DNA of 64,000 nt, taken from assembly GCF_900111175.1 (NCBI RefSeq), contig NZ_FOGI01000006.1, forward strand, positions 460,104-524,103, in the 5' to 3' direction. Below the pieces are notes generated by a model. That model saw only the letters and a list, made by a program, of their open reading frames with translations, had not been told where the DNA came from and made no database searches. Every line of letters starts with the position of its first letter. Positions within the stretch are counted from its first letter, which is position 1. Source of the stretch: Actinokineospora terrae (lineage in GTDB: Bacteria; Actinomycetota; Actinomycetes; Mycobacteriales; Pseudonocardiaceae). Below, one piece after another: positions 33,219 to 47,027 of this stretch. The position numbers and the translations under genes were made by a program.

Positions 33219-34010
33219 TCAGCGCTCGTCGGTGACCAGCCCGGCACGCAGCGTCTCCAGGGTGCGGGTCAGCAGCCGGGACACGTGCATCTGCGAGACG
33301 CCGATCTTCTCCGCGATCTGGGTCTGGGTCATGTTCTTGAAGAACCGCAGCAGCAGGATCCGCCGCTCCCGCTCCGGCAGCCGCTCGATCAGCGGCCGCA
33401 GCGACTCGTGGTCCTCGATGCCCAGCAGCGCCGCGTCGTCCTCGCCGAGGGTGTCGGCCAGCGGGTCGGAGTCGGGGTCGCCGGAGGACAGCGCCTCGTC
33501 GAGCGACACCGACTGGTACACCTGACCGGCCTCCAGGCCCTCGTACACCTCTTCGCGGCTCATCCCCAGGTGGGCGGCGATCTCGCTGGGCGTCGGCGCC
33601 CGGCCCAGCCGCTGGGACAGCTCGTTGCCCGCGGCGGTGATGGTCAGGTGCAGCTCCTTGAGCCTGCGCGGCACCCGAACCGACCAGGCGGTGTCGCGGA
33701 AGTACCGGCGGACCTCGCCCATGATGGTCGGCACCGCGAAGGACAGGAAGTCGATGCCGCGCTCCGGGTCGAACCGGTCGACCGCGTGGATCAGCCCCAC
33801 GGTGGCGACCTGGGTGAGGTCGTCGCGGGCCACGCCGCGGTGGGTGAAGCGCATCGCGATGTGCTCGGCGAGCGCCAGGTGCCCGGTGACCAGCTTGTCG
33901 CGCACCGCCTCCCGCCTGCCGTCGTCCTCCGCCAGCGAGACCAGCTCGGCGAACAACGGCGCCAGGTGGCTGTACTCGTGGGAGGAGCCGGTCGGGGTCT
34001 CCGCGCTCAC
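33219..34010 (-). CDS. SigB/SigF-family stress RNA polymerase sigma factor
   Basis: 263 residues. Region 2: RFTHRGVARDDLTQVATVGLIHAVDRFDPERGIDFLSFAVPTIMGEVRRYFRD; region 3 SVRVPRRLKEL and LGRAPTPSEIAAHLGMSREEV; region 4 RLPERERRILLLRFFKNMTQTQIAEKIGVSQMHVSRLL. This is the general-stress/differentiation group 3 type controlled by partner switching. GTG start overlaps the RsbW-like gene by 4 nt, which indicates a sigma/anti-sigma pair. Confidence 0.92.
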   Translation of the reverse strand: MSAETPTGSSHEYSHLAPLFAELVSLAEDDGRREAVRDKLVTGHLALAEHIAMRFTHRGVARDDLTQVATVGLIHAVDRFDPERGIDFLSFAVPTIMGEVRRYFRDTAWSVRVPRRLKELHLTITAAGNELSQRLGRAPTPSEIAAHLGMSREEVYEGLEAGQVYQSVSLDEALSSGDPDSDPLADTLGEDDAALLGIEDHESLRPLIERLPERERRILLLRFFKNMTQTQIAEKIGVSQMHVSRLLTRTLETLRAGLVTDER

Positions 34011-34456
34011 CAGGCACCCGCAGTCTCGGCCCGCACGACGCTGATGTGCACGTTCGCTCTCCCGTCCGGCCCCGGTCCCACCCCGCAGTCGACACTATCG
34101 GCGAGCGCCTCGAGCACCCGCCACCCGAACGAGGTGGTATCGATCTCGGCGCCCGTCGCGGCGAGCACCGAGGCCTCCACCCGCAGAGCGCCCGCCTGCC
34201 GCACGAGCGCGCAGTCCACCACCGCCCCCGGCGCGGCGAGCCCGATGAGCGTCGCGCACACCTCGTCGACGGCGAGGATCAGGTCGGTGGCGCCGTCCGG
34301 GCCGTCACCGAGCCCGGTGGACACCGCCGCGGCGACCTCCCGCACCACCGGGAGGTTCGCCCAATCGGCGCGCACCCGCACCAGGACGCGGTCGCCGACC
34401 GACCGCGGCCCCGGCGCGGCGCCGGGCGCCGCCCACGAGTCGCTGCTACCGCTCAT
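34007..34456 (-). CDS. RsbW-like anti-sigma factor, HATPase fold
   Basis: 149 residues. LVRVRADWANLPVVREVAAAV then ATDLILAVDEVCATLIGLAAP, the N-box helix of GHKL anti-sigma kinases, with Glu-Val-Cys in place of Glu-Ala-Asn. The late segment SFGWRVLEALADSVDC is usual. The G-box is weak. Predicted to hold the overlapping sigma factor until an anti-anti-sigma protein releases it. Confidence 0.85.
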   Translation of the reverse strand: MSGSSDSWAAPGAAPGPRSVGDRVLVRVRADWANLPVVREVAAAVSTGLGDGPDGATDLILAVDEVCATLIGLAAPGAVVDCALVRQAGALRVEASVLAATGAEIDTTSFGWRVLEALADSVDCGVGPGPDGRANVHISVVRAETAGAW

Positions 34457-34548
34457 CGTCGCCGGGCCTGCGTCATGTGCACCACGTACCCCGAATCGCC
34501 TGCGAGGACACCTGCGCGTTCGAGTGGCGGGCCCGGCGGATCCCGCGC

Positions 34549-35028
34549 CTAGGCGCGGGTCCCGTCCGCGATCGGGCCCAGCACGTCGTAAGGCGGGACC
34601 CAGCCCTGCTCCACCAGCACCCGGTGCAGGTCGCGCACCGCCTGGTCCACCTCGGCCCGTTCCTGGCCCGCCTCGGCGAGAGCGCGCGCCGCGTCGAGCA
34701 GCGCCACGTCCAACCGGATCGGGTCGGCGGCGGTGTCGACGGGGTCGTCGCTGACGAGGTTGCGCCGCAGGTAGCTGTCCAGCGGCTCGACCGACGGCTC
34801 GGCGAACAGGCCGACCACCAGGTGCGCCACCCGGTGCAGCTTGGTGTTGTACTGCTGCGAGAGCCGCACCAGCGCGTCGAACGCCTCCTTCGGCGAACAC
34901 CGCCGCAGCACCACCAGCACACCCATGGCCTGCTCGATGGTCGCCCTGGTCCGCAGCGCGCGCCGCAGACCGTCCAACTCGGACTGCAACTGGGCCACCA
35001 GCGAGTTCGGGTCCGGCGTCACCGGCAC
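34549..35028 (-). CDS. ANTAR-domain protein
   Basis: 159 residues. An N-terminal coiled coil LVAQLQSELDGLRRALRTRATIEQAMG runs into the ANTAR core GVLVVLRRCSPKEAFDALVRLSQQYNTKLHRVAHLVV, a three-helix RNA-binding antitermination domain. The tail of about 80 residues has no recognised fold. It is 92 bp upstream of the anti-sigma gene on the same strand. ANTAR proteins bind dual-hexaloop RNAs; no such target is evident here. Confidence 0.88.
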   Translation of the reverse strand: MPVTPDPNSLVAQLQSELDGLRRALRTRATIEQAMGVLVVLRRCSPKEAFDALVRLSQQYNTKLHRVAHLVVGLFAEPSVEPLDSYLRRNLVSDDPVDTAADPIRLDVALLDAARALAEAGQERAEVDQAVRDLHRVLVEQGWVPPYDVLGPIADGTRA

Positions 35029-35452
35029 CCCCCGGCTCGCCTATGCGGTCTTCGCACCGCGGTGCCCATGCGGTCTTCCCTCCCGGTCCACGTCCACTCG
35101 GCCGATCCCCCGTGTCCTCGGGGGACGACAAGGGGGGCGCGATCGGCGAGGGGGCGCGTCACGGGCGACGACCGGCCGCCAGGACAGGCGGGAGCCGTGC
35201 AGCACGCAGCCCCCTCGCTTCACGCGAGTGCCAGGCGGCGACGGTGCCCTGCGGCTGGGCCGCTGGGCGGGTCTGCCTGGGTGTCGCCCCCGGCTGTGCT
35301 GCGGCTGCTTGCTCAACCGCTACCGGAGCACTCTAAAGATCACGCCGAAGCGGGCACAAGGCGGGTCGGGCTCCGTCCGGCGAGCCGTCACCGGCGCCCC
35401 TACGGTGGGGTGCGCGAGCCGCACGACGAGGTGACACGGAAAGGAGCCAGAC
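35029..35452. other. 424-bp divergent intergenic region
   Basis: No gene seen. It must carry promoters for the ANTAR/anti-sigma/sigma operon and for the HesB-like gene. The short direct repeat ATGCGGTCTTC occurs at 35042 and 35069 (first copy TATGCGGTCTTC, second CATGCGGTCTTC), 27 bp apart, near the ANTAR start. I could not identify a convincing GTTT-N-GGGTA sigma-F promoter. Confidence 0.4.
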
Positions 35453-35764
35453 ATGCTGGCGGTGACAGAGGCTGCTGCGGACGCGATCAGCGCGTTGACG
35501 GCCCAGGACGGCATCGAGGAGACCGGTGGGCTGCGGTTCACCCTGGTGACCCCGCAGGTGGAGGGCACGCCGCTCGCGGTGGCGCTCGCGCCGGAACCGG
35601 TGGCGGGCGACCAGGTCGTGACCGGACCCGCGGGGGCGCACGTGTTCCTCGAGCCGGGCGCGGCCGAGTTGTTGTCCGACAAGGTGCTCGACGTGCAGGC
35701 CGATCCGCACGGCCAGTTGAACTTCGCGGTGCTGCGCCAGTCCGAGGACGACCAACCGGTCTGA
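35453..35764 (+). CDS. HesB/IscA-like fold protein lacking all cysteines
   Basis: 103 residues. MLAVTEAAADAISALTAQDG, GLRFTLVTPQVEG, VFLEPGAAELLSDKVLDVQAD and NFAVL follow the A-type Fe-S carrier fold order. But no Cys exists anywhere, so it cannot bind a cluster as IscA does (three conserved Cys). Such Cys-free homologues are often annotated as adhesin or HesB in actinobacteria. AAGGAG lies before the ATG. Role unknown. Confidence 0.8.
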   Translation: MLAVTEAAADAISALTAQDGIEETGGLRFTLVTPQVEGTPLAVALAPEPVAGDQVVTGPAGAHVFLEPGAAELLSDKVLDVQADPHGQLNFAVLRQSEDDQPV

Positions 35765-35830
35765 CCGCGCCGTGAACGCGCGCGGTGGGGCCGTTTTTCC
35801 CGCCGTGGGGTCGCGTTCTCGCGCGGCACG

Positions 35831-35880
35831 GCTGTGTTCAACGCACAGCAGGGCTGCGTTCAACGCGCAGCAGGGCTGTG
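35831..35880. repeat. 22-bp tandem repeat, each unit a hairpin with compensated stem
   Basis: GCTGTGTTCAACGCACAGCAGG (35831-35852) is followed by GCTGCGTTCAACGCGCAGCAGG (35853-35874) and a partial GCTGTG. Each unit folds (GCTGTG/CACAGC; GCTGCG/CGCAGC) and the differences between units are paired changes. Lies between the HesB-like gene and the next gene. Confidence 0.85.
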
Positions 35881-35904
35881 ATCTGCGCTATCGAGTGATT
35901 GAAA

Positions 35905-35936
35905 CCACCCCACCCGGGTAACCCGAAATGGGGTGG
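35905..35936. promoter_or_regulatory. Inverted repeat upstream of the 35957 gene
   Basis: CCACCCC (35905-35911) and GGGGTGG (35930-35936) flank ACCCGGGTAACCCGAAAT. It ends 20 nt before the ATG and could be an operator or a leader hairpin near the ribosome site. Confidence 0.45.
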
Positions 35937-35956
35937 ATCGGACTCGGGAGGCGCTC

Positions 35957-36523
35957 ATGGCACGCAGCAACCGGTTGGCTTTGGTCTCGTCGGCGAAGGC
36001 ACCGCTGTGGCGCGGGCTGGACTACGGTCCCGCGGTCGTGGTGCTGAGCCCGTCGGCGACGCGGCCGCGGGAGCTGCCCGATGCCTGGCGCCCGTTGGAG
36101 CAGCTGTACCAGGTCGCCTGGTGCGCGGTGCCGCCGCAGGCCGGTGGCGCGGGTTCGCTCGACCGGCTCGAGGACGTGCTGGAAACGCTGGCCGACCGCG
36201 CTACCAGGACCCAGGTCGTGGCGCACACGGCGCTGACCGAGGTGGCCTGCCGGGTCGTCGCGGAGTTCCCGGAGATCGTGCGCGGCCTGGTGCTCGTCGG
36301 CCAGGGGCGCGTGCGCGAGGAGACCGGCGTCCCGACGACCGTGATCGCGGTACCCGGTGACCACGTCGGGCCCGGCTCGCTGGCCCGGCCCGACGTGGTC
36401 GCCGACATCGCCGAGGTGCTCGCGGCGGGGGAGCGGCGGATCAGGACCCGGCCGCGGTTGGCCGGTGTGCTCGGTCTGGCAGTGGCGTCCGACACCCCGG
36501 GCGGGATCGCCGTGGGCGGCTGA
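35957..36523 (+). CDS. Unknown protein, possible degenerate alpha/beta hydrolase
   Basis: 188 residues, ATG with GGGAGG upstream. VVAHTALTEVACRVVAEFPEIVRGLVLVGQGR looks like the nucleophile-elbow region of an alpha/beta hydrolase, but the GxSxG Ser is replaced by Thr-Ala, so it is probably not an active hydrolase. TTVIAVPGDHVGPGS mimics the late acid/His loop. The family and partner are unknown; 46 bp upstream of lpd. Confidence 0.65.
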   Translation: MARSNRLALVSSAKAPLWRGLDYGPAVVVLSPSATRPRELPDAWRPLEQLYQVAWCAVPPQAGGAGSLDRLEDVLETLADRATRTQVVAHTALTEVACRVVAEFPEIVRGLVLVGQGRVREETGVPTTVIAVPGDHVGPGSLARPDVVADIAEVLAAGERRIRTRPRLAGVLGLAVASDTPGGIAVGG

Positions 36524-36569
36524 GCCCTGCGTGGGCGACCACCCCGCGCGGGCGAATATCGTGGGGGCC

Positions 36570-37970
36570 ATGAGCACACACTTCGACGTCGTGGTCGTCG
36601 GCGCGGGACCGGGCGGGTACGTCGCGGCGATCCGGGCGACCCAGCTCGGCCTCAAGACCGCGATCATCGAGGAGCGCTACTGGGGCGGTGTCTGCCTCAA
36701 CGTCGGCTGCATCCCCTCCAAGGCCCTCCTGCGCAACGCGGAGCTGGCGCACATCATCCAGCACGAGACCAAGACGTTCGGCATCCAGGTCGACGGCTCG
36801 ATCAGCCTCGACTACGGCGCCGCCTTCCAGCGCTCCCGCACCGTGGCCGACGGCCGCGTCAAGGGCGTGCACTACCTGATGAAGAAGAACGGCATCACCC
36901 AGTACAACGGGTGGGGCACCTTCCGCGACGCCAACACCATCGAGGTCGCCCTCTCCGATGGCGGCACCGAGACGGTGACCTTCGGCAACGCGATCATCGC
37001 CACCGGCGCCACCACCCGCCTGCTGCCGGGCACGTCGCTGTCCGAGCGCGTGGTCACCTACGAGGAGCAGATCCTCTCGGACACGCTGCCGGAGAGCATC
37101 GTCATCGCGGGCGCGGGCGCCATCGGCGTCGAGTTCGCCTACGTGCTGCACAACTACGGCGTGCGGGTGACCATCGTCGAGTTCCTCGACCGCGTGGTGC
37201 CCTTGGAGGACGAGGAGGTCTCCAAGGAACTGCTGCGCCGGTACAAGAAGCTCGGCATCGAGGTGCGGGTCGGCACGAAGGTGGAGTCCATCGACGACTC
37301 CGGCGCCAAGGTCAAGGTCACCGTGTCCAAGGGCGGCACCAGCGACGTCATCGAGGCCGACAAGGTGTTGCAGGCCATCGGGTTCGCGCCGCGGGTCGAC
37401 GGTTATGGTCTGGAGAACACCGGCGTCAAGCTCACCGAGCGCAAGGCCATCGAGATCGACGGTTTCTGCCGCACCTCGGTCGACCACATCTTCGCCATCG
37501 GCGACGTCACCGCGAAGCTCATGCTGGCGCACGCGGCCGAGTCCATGGGGGTCATCGCCGCGGAGACCATCGCGGGCGCGGAGACCATGGAACTGGACTA
37601 CGTGATGATCCCGCGCGCAACCTACTGCCAGCCGCAGGTCGCCAGCTTCGGCTACACCGAGGCCCAGGCCCGAGAGAAGGGCTACGACGTCCAGGTCGCC
37701 AAGTTCCCGTTCACCGCCAACGCCAAGGCGCACGGCCTCGGCGACCCGGTCGGCTTCGTGAAGCTGATCAGCGACAAGACCCACGGCGAGCTGCTGGGCG
37801 GTCACCTCATCGGCCCCGAGGTCACCGAGCTGCTGCCCGAGCTGACCCTGGCCCAGCAGTGGGACCTGACCGTGCACGAGGTGGCCCGCAACGTCCACGC
37901 CCACCCCACCCTCGGCGAGGCCGTCAAGGAAGCGATCCACGGGCTGGCCGGACACATGATCAACATGTGA
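36570..37970 (+). CDS. lpdA: Dihydrolipoamide dehydrogenase
   Basis: 466 residues. FAD motif VVVGAGPGGYVAAIRA, redox disulfide GGVCLNVGCIPSKAL (Cys41, Cys46 region), NAD motif IVIAGAGAIGVEFAYVL, FAD-2 motif HIFAIGDVTAKLMLAH, and the C-terminal His-Glu pair in NVHAHPTLGEAVKEA. Serves 2-oxoacid dehydrogenases and the glycine cleavage system as L protein, so it links to gcvTH. ATG start 46 bp after the preceding gene. Confidence 0.95.
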   Translation: MSTHFDVVVVGAGPGGYVAAIRATQLGLKTAIIEERYWGGVCLNVGCIPSKALLRNAELAHIIQHETKTFGIQVDGSISLDYGAAFQRSRTVADGRVKGVHYLMKKNGITQYNGWGTFRDANTIEVALSDGGTETVTFGNAIIATGATTRLLPGTSLSERVVTYEEQILSDTLPESIVIAGAGAIGVEFAYVLHNYGVRVTIVEFLDRVVPLEDEEVSKELLRRYKKLGIEVRVGTKVESIDDSGAKVKVTVSKGGTSDVIEADKVLQAIGFAPRVDGYGLENTGVKLTERKAIEIDGFCRTSVDHIFAIGDVTAKLMLAHAAESMGVIAAETIAGAETMELDYVMIPRATYCQPQVASFGYTEAQAREKGYDVQVAKFPFTANAKAHGLGDPVGFVKLISDKTHGELLGGHLIGPEVTELLPELTLAQQWDLTVHEVARNVHAHPTLGEAVKEAIHGLAGHMINM

Positions 37971-37975
37971 TCGGC

Positions 37976-38010
37976 CCCGGTCCGCGGTCGCCCGCCGATC
38001 GCGGACCGGG
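37976..38010. terminator. 11-bp hairpin after lpd
   Basis: CCCGGTCCGCG (37976-37986) and CGCGGACCGGG (38000-38010) with a 13-nt loop, 6 nt after the stop. Confidence 0.7.
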
Positions 38011-38110
38011 TGGCCCTCGTCCGGGTGAAAGTCCTGGTTGGACGGCGGGCGTGGCGGCGAGCGGGTACTCGACGGGCACGGCACGTCCCCGAATCGAGGA
38101 GCGACCCGCC

Positions 38111-38629
38111 ATGCCTTCGTCGACCACGCGTCGCGTTCTGTCCACGGCCATCGCACTGTCCGCACTGGTGGCAACCGCCCAACCCGCTTCCGCAGCGGTC
38201 CTACCCGGGATGTCGGCCGCCTTCTCGGTGGCGGCCTCGGCCCACAACAAGCCCCGGAACCTGGTCTTCACGCTGACCAACTCCGATATCCCGAGCACGT
38301 TCACCTTCTCCTTCACCCTGACCCTGCCGACCGGGACGATGCCGCTCGGTGGCGAGACCAGCACCTGCACCGACACCACGATCTCCGACACGCCTCCCAC
38401 CGATCCCGGCGGCGGGATCCCCGGTGGCCGCGCGGCCCTGGTGGCCGACGTCCGCTACGTCGACGGCACCATGACCAGCCCCACGTCGACCTGCACGGTC
38501 ACGATCCCGCTGACCGCGTCGGACGAGGGCGTCTACACCACGTGCTCCGGTGACCTCGCCGACCTCGCCGGTCTCACCCCGCCCGCGACCTGCGCCTCGA
38601 TCTACTTCGCGGAGCCGTACGCCTCCTGA
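38111..38629 (+). CDS. Secreted protein, paralogue 1
   Basis: 172 residues. Sec signal peptide STTRRVLSTAIALSALVATAQPASA, cleavage before AVLPG. The mature part is Thr/Ser/Pro-rich and beta-like (LVFTLTNSDIPSTFTFSFTLTLP) with four Cys, and ends LTPPATCASIYFAEPYAS. Shares this plan and ending with the next gene. GAGGAG before the ATG. Looks like one immunoglobulin-like extracellular domain; no anchor seen. Confidence 0.75.
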   Translation: MPSSTTRRVLSTAIALSALVATAQPASAAVLPGMSAAFSVAASAHNKPRNLVFTLTNSDIPSTFTFSFTLTLPTGTMPLGGETSTCTDTTISDTPPTDPGGGIPGGRAALVADVRYVDGTMTSPTSTCTVTIPLTASDEGVYTTCSGDLADLAGLTPPATCASIYFAEPYAS

Positions 38630-38778
38630 CCCGTACCGCCGGGCTTGCTTGCCCGGGCGGGTGAAAAACGCCACCTGTCCGGATGCGACGTCCACCGGGG
38701 ACGGCGGCGGGCGGGGTGGACGGGGTACTCGCCAGAGGGAAGCACTGCCCCCGGCCACCAGGTGAGAGGTGAACCTCG

Positions 38779-39258
38779 ATGTCCAGTTCGCGCCGATTCC
38801 TGATCGCCGCCCTCGCGGTGACCACGTCGACCACGCTCGTCGCGGGTGCCCAACCGGCTCTCGCCGCGCCCCAGGCGGGGCTCGACGCGGCCTACAGCGT
38901 GCGAGCGGCCGCGGCGGGCAGCACGCGGACGCTGACGTTGACCATCGCCAACTCCGACACCCCGGCCGCGACCCCGTTCTCGTTCGCGCTGACGCTCCCG
39001 CCCACCATCACCCGGCCCGGAGCACCCACAACGACCTGCACCACGGCGACAGTGCTCGCCACCCCTCCCGCGGGCCGCACCATCACGGTCACGGGAACCC
39101 TGGCCGCCGCGGAGGCATCGTGCACGATCACCATCCCGGTGACCTCCGCGGTCCAGGGCACCTCAGCCACCTGCGCCGACGACATCGAGAACCTGACCGG
39201 CCTCACCCCTCCCGCCCGCTGCGCCTCGATCTACTTCGAGGAAGCGAACGCCAGCTGA
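38779..39258 (+). CDS. Secreted protein, paralogue 2
   Basis: 159 residues. Signal peptide MSSSRRFLIAALAVTTSTTLVAGAQPALA. Mature LTLTIANSDTPAATPFSFALTLPPTI and ending LTPPARCASIYFEEANAS closely parallel the preceding gene, 149 bp upstream. Four Cys again (TTCTTA, ASCTITI, ATCADD, ARCAS), probably two disulfides. A tandem duplication followed by divergence. Confidence 0.75.
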   Translation: MSSSRRFLIAALAVTTSTTLVAGAQPALAAPQAGLDAAYSVRAAAAGSTRTLTLTIANSDTPAATPFSFALTLPPTITRPGAPTTTCTTATVLATPPAGRTITVTGTLAAAEASCTITIPVTSAVQGTSATCADDIENLTGLTPPARCASIYFEEANAS

Positions 39259-39277
39259 CCGGGCAGGCCGATGCGGT

Positions 39278-39303
39278 GTCCGGAGTGGACGACCACTCCG
39301 GAC
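39278..39303. terminator. 11-bp perfect hairpin after the secreted pair
   Basis: GTCCGGAGTGG, ACGA tetraloop, CCACTCCGGAC; 20 nt past the stop. Confidence 0.78.
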
Positions 39304-39318
39304 GGTCAGGCCGACCAC

Positions 39319-39346
39319 GAGGGCTGACCCGCTCGGGTCAGCCCTC
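39319..39346. terminator. 12-bp perfect hairpin containing a stop codon
   Basis: GAGGGCTGACCC, GCTC loop, GGGTCAGCCCTC. The right arm contains the stop of the minus-strand gene ending at 39338. Back to back with the previous hairpin between convergent genes. Confidence 0.75.
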
Positions 39347-39505
39347 GGCGCGTTCGCGGGCGTCGTAGGCGAGGTCGGCGTAGTCGGGGACCGGGTCGGT
39401 TTCCTTGAGGGTCACAAGGTCCTCGGGCCGCGCCCGCGCGGGCAGTTCGCCGAAGCGGGCGTGCCGGAGGAACGCGAACTCCTCGTCGGTGAATCGCTCG
39501 GTCAT
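39338..39505 (-). CDS. Small conserved acidic protein (55 aa)
   Basis: MTERFTDEEFAFLRHARFGE then LPARARPEDLVTLKETDPVP and DYADLAYDARERAEG. The 'FLRHARFGELP.R.RPEDxVxL.ETDP' pattern recurs in short actinobacterial proteins of unknown function (recalled, not searched). Soluble, no Cys. Codon third positions are mostly G/C. Its stop is embedded in a terminator hairpin. Confidence 0.7.
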   Translation of the reverse strand: MTERFTDEEFAFLRHARFGELPARARPEDLVTLKETDPVPDYADLAYDARERAEG

Positions 39506-39741
39506 GCCCACATTGTGCTGTTCGTGGCCGTCGACAGCACCATCCGGGTGGGCGTCGCCCGTTCAGCCGCACGCGGGCACGGGCGAACGGGCGTGCATCT
39601 GGCTGTGCGTCGCGTACACAGGGTATTCGAGTGAACACGTTCGGCTGAACAGCTGGAACGTGCGCTGTACGGAAGACGGCGGGCGAATGGCGGGCGATGA
39701 TCTTCGTGGCCCAACTCCGGGCCCGACATCGAGGAGCTGTC

Positions 39742-40431
39742 ATGCGCAGTGTCTCCCGACGCTGGATGATGCCTGCCGCACTCGCGCTGGTGAGCGCGAC
39801 CGTGGTCGGGCTGGCCCAGCCCGCCGCCGCCGCACCCCCCGCCTACTACGGATCCGCCACCGCCACCGGCGCCGAGGCCACCGTGGTCCCCCTGCTGGTG
39901 CCGCCCCTGCCGCCCGCCGCCAGGGCGAACGTCAACGTCACCAACGTGGTCCCCACCAGCCAGACCACCGGCTTGCCGAACCTGACCGCTCCGGTGCTGG
40001 GCAGCCTCGGCGCCATCAACACCTCGGCCTCGCTCACCGACACCGCCACCACCCGCACCGCCGCGGGGGTCGCGGGCATCACCGACGTCGCGCTGGTCAG
40101 CCTGCTCGGCTCCGCGCTGCTCTCGGCGGACTCGATCAGCTCCTCGGCCACCGCCTCGGTCACCCAGGGCTCGACGACGGTCGTCAAGGCAGGCGCGGTC
40201 AGCGTCCAGAACCTGCAGGTCGCGGGCCAGACCTTCAACGGCGCCCTGCCCACGCAGACCATCCCGGTGACCGTCAGCGGACTCTCGGTCACCGTCTACC
40301 TCAATCAGCAGGTCTTGGCGGGCAACCAGATCACGGTGATCCCGGTGCGCGTCGTGTCGACCGCGTTCGGCCTCGTCGTCGGTGACGTGCGGATCGGCGA
40401 GACCCGGGCGTACCTGAACCCGACCCCGTAG
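39742..40431 (+). CDS. Choice-of-anchor P family secreted protein
   Basis: 229 residues. Signal peptide SRRWMMPAALALVSATVVGLAQPAAA then APPAYYGSATATGAEATVVPLLVPP, the entry motif of choice-of-anchor P proteins. Mature chain is Thr/Val/Ser-rich beta structure without Cys. GAGGAG before the ATG at 39742 rather than the upstream ATG. Extracellular; function unknown. Shares a terminator with gltD. Confidence 0.78.
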   Translation: MRSVSRRWMMPAALALVSATVVGLAQPAAAAPPAYYGSATATGAEATVVPLLVPPLPPAARANVNVTNVVPTSQTTGLPNLTAPVLGSLGAINTSASLTDTATTRTAAGVAGITDVALVSLLGSALLSADSISSSATASVTQGSTTVVKAGAVSVQNLQVAGQTFNGALPTQTIPVTVSGLSVTVYLNQQVLAGNQITVIPVRVVSTAFGLVVGDVRIGETRAYLNPTP

Positions 40432-40481
40432 GCCTCCCACCCGTGCCCACCTGCTGAGGGCGCGGCCGCGCAGGACACGAG

Positions 40482-40517
40482 AACGGCCCCGCGAGCGTCA
40501 TTGCCCGCGGGGCCGTT
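40482..40517. terminator. 12-bp perfect hairpin between choice-of-anchor gene and gltD
   Basis: AACGGCCCCGCG (40482-40493) and CGCGGGGCCGTT (40506-40517), 12-nt loop. Serves both convergent transcripts. Confidence 0.78.
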
Positions 40518-40531
40518 GTCCACGGCGAGCC

Positions 40532-46511
<5,980 letters not shown>

Positions 46512-47027
46512 GACTAGCGGCCCTCCCAGTGCTCTGGATGCGCGCACACGGGCGTGCTCTCGAGCGGCTGGGCGGGCGGGGGGCGCACGACACCAGCCGC
46601 GCGTGGGCCCGGTGCCGCGCCTCGAAACGGTGCGGTGTGAAAAGACGGCTTCGCCCGGGCTCGGGCGGTGGGCGCACCTCGTCGTGCGGGATGTCGTGCC
46701 GCGGACTGCCGCGGCACGGGGGTGGCAGCGCACCTCGTCGTGCGGCCTGGGTCGCGGGTCCGGCGGTCGGTTCTCCGGTGCGGAGTCGTGCCGTCACCCG
46801 CGCGGTGGGGCTACCCGGGGTCGTCCGGGGTTCTCATGACAATAGTGTGAACTCGGCGTATCCGGGATAGGCCAAGCGGCCCCCGTGGTGAACACCACGT
46901 GGTCTTGACCGGCGTATCGTCGTCGACACGCGCTCTGACCTGCGGCGATGGTGCGGGGGAGCAATTCGGGCAGTTGGTGCGTTAGAGGGATATCCAGTGA
47001 AATAGCCCGTTGGCCGAGGAGTCGGAA
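46512..47027. other. 516-bp divergent region between gltB and fxsA
   Basis: No gene seen. It holds the hairpin cluster at 46672-46745 in the gltB leader, and A/T-richer sequence near 46838-46862 (GACAATAGTGTGAAC) where divergent promoters would be expected. Confidence 0.45.
46672..46745 (-). promoter_or_regulatory. Three-hairpin structured leader candidate of gltB
   Basis: An 18-bp direct repeat GCGCACCTCGTCGTGCGG lies at 46672-46689 and 46728-46745. Each copy folds (CGCAC-6-GTGCG). Between them GTGCCGCGG-ACTG-CCGCGGCAC (46696-46717) is a perfect 9-bp hairpin. About 160-235 nt upstream of gltB on its strand, so it could be a leader RNA or protein-binding array. Confidence 0.45.
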
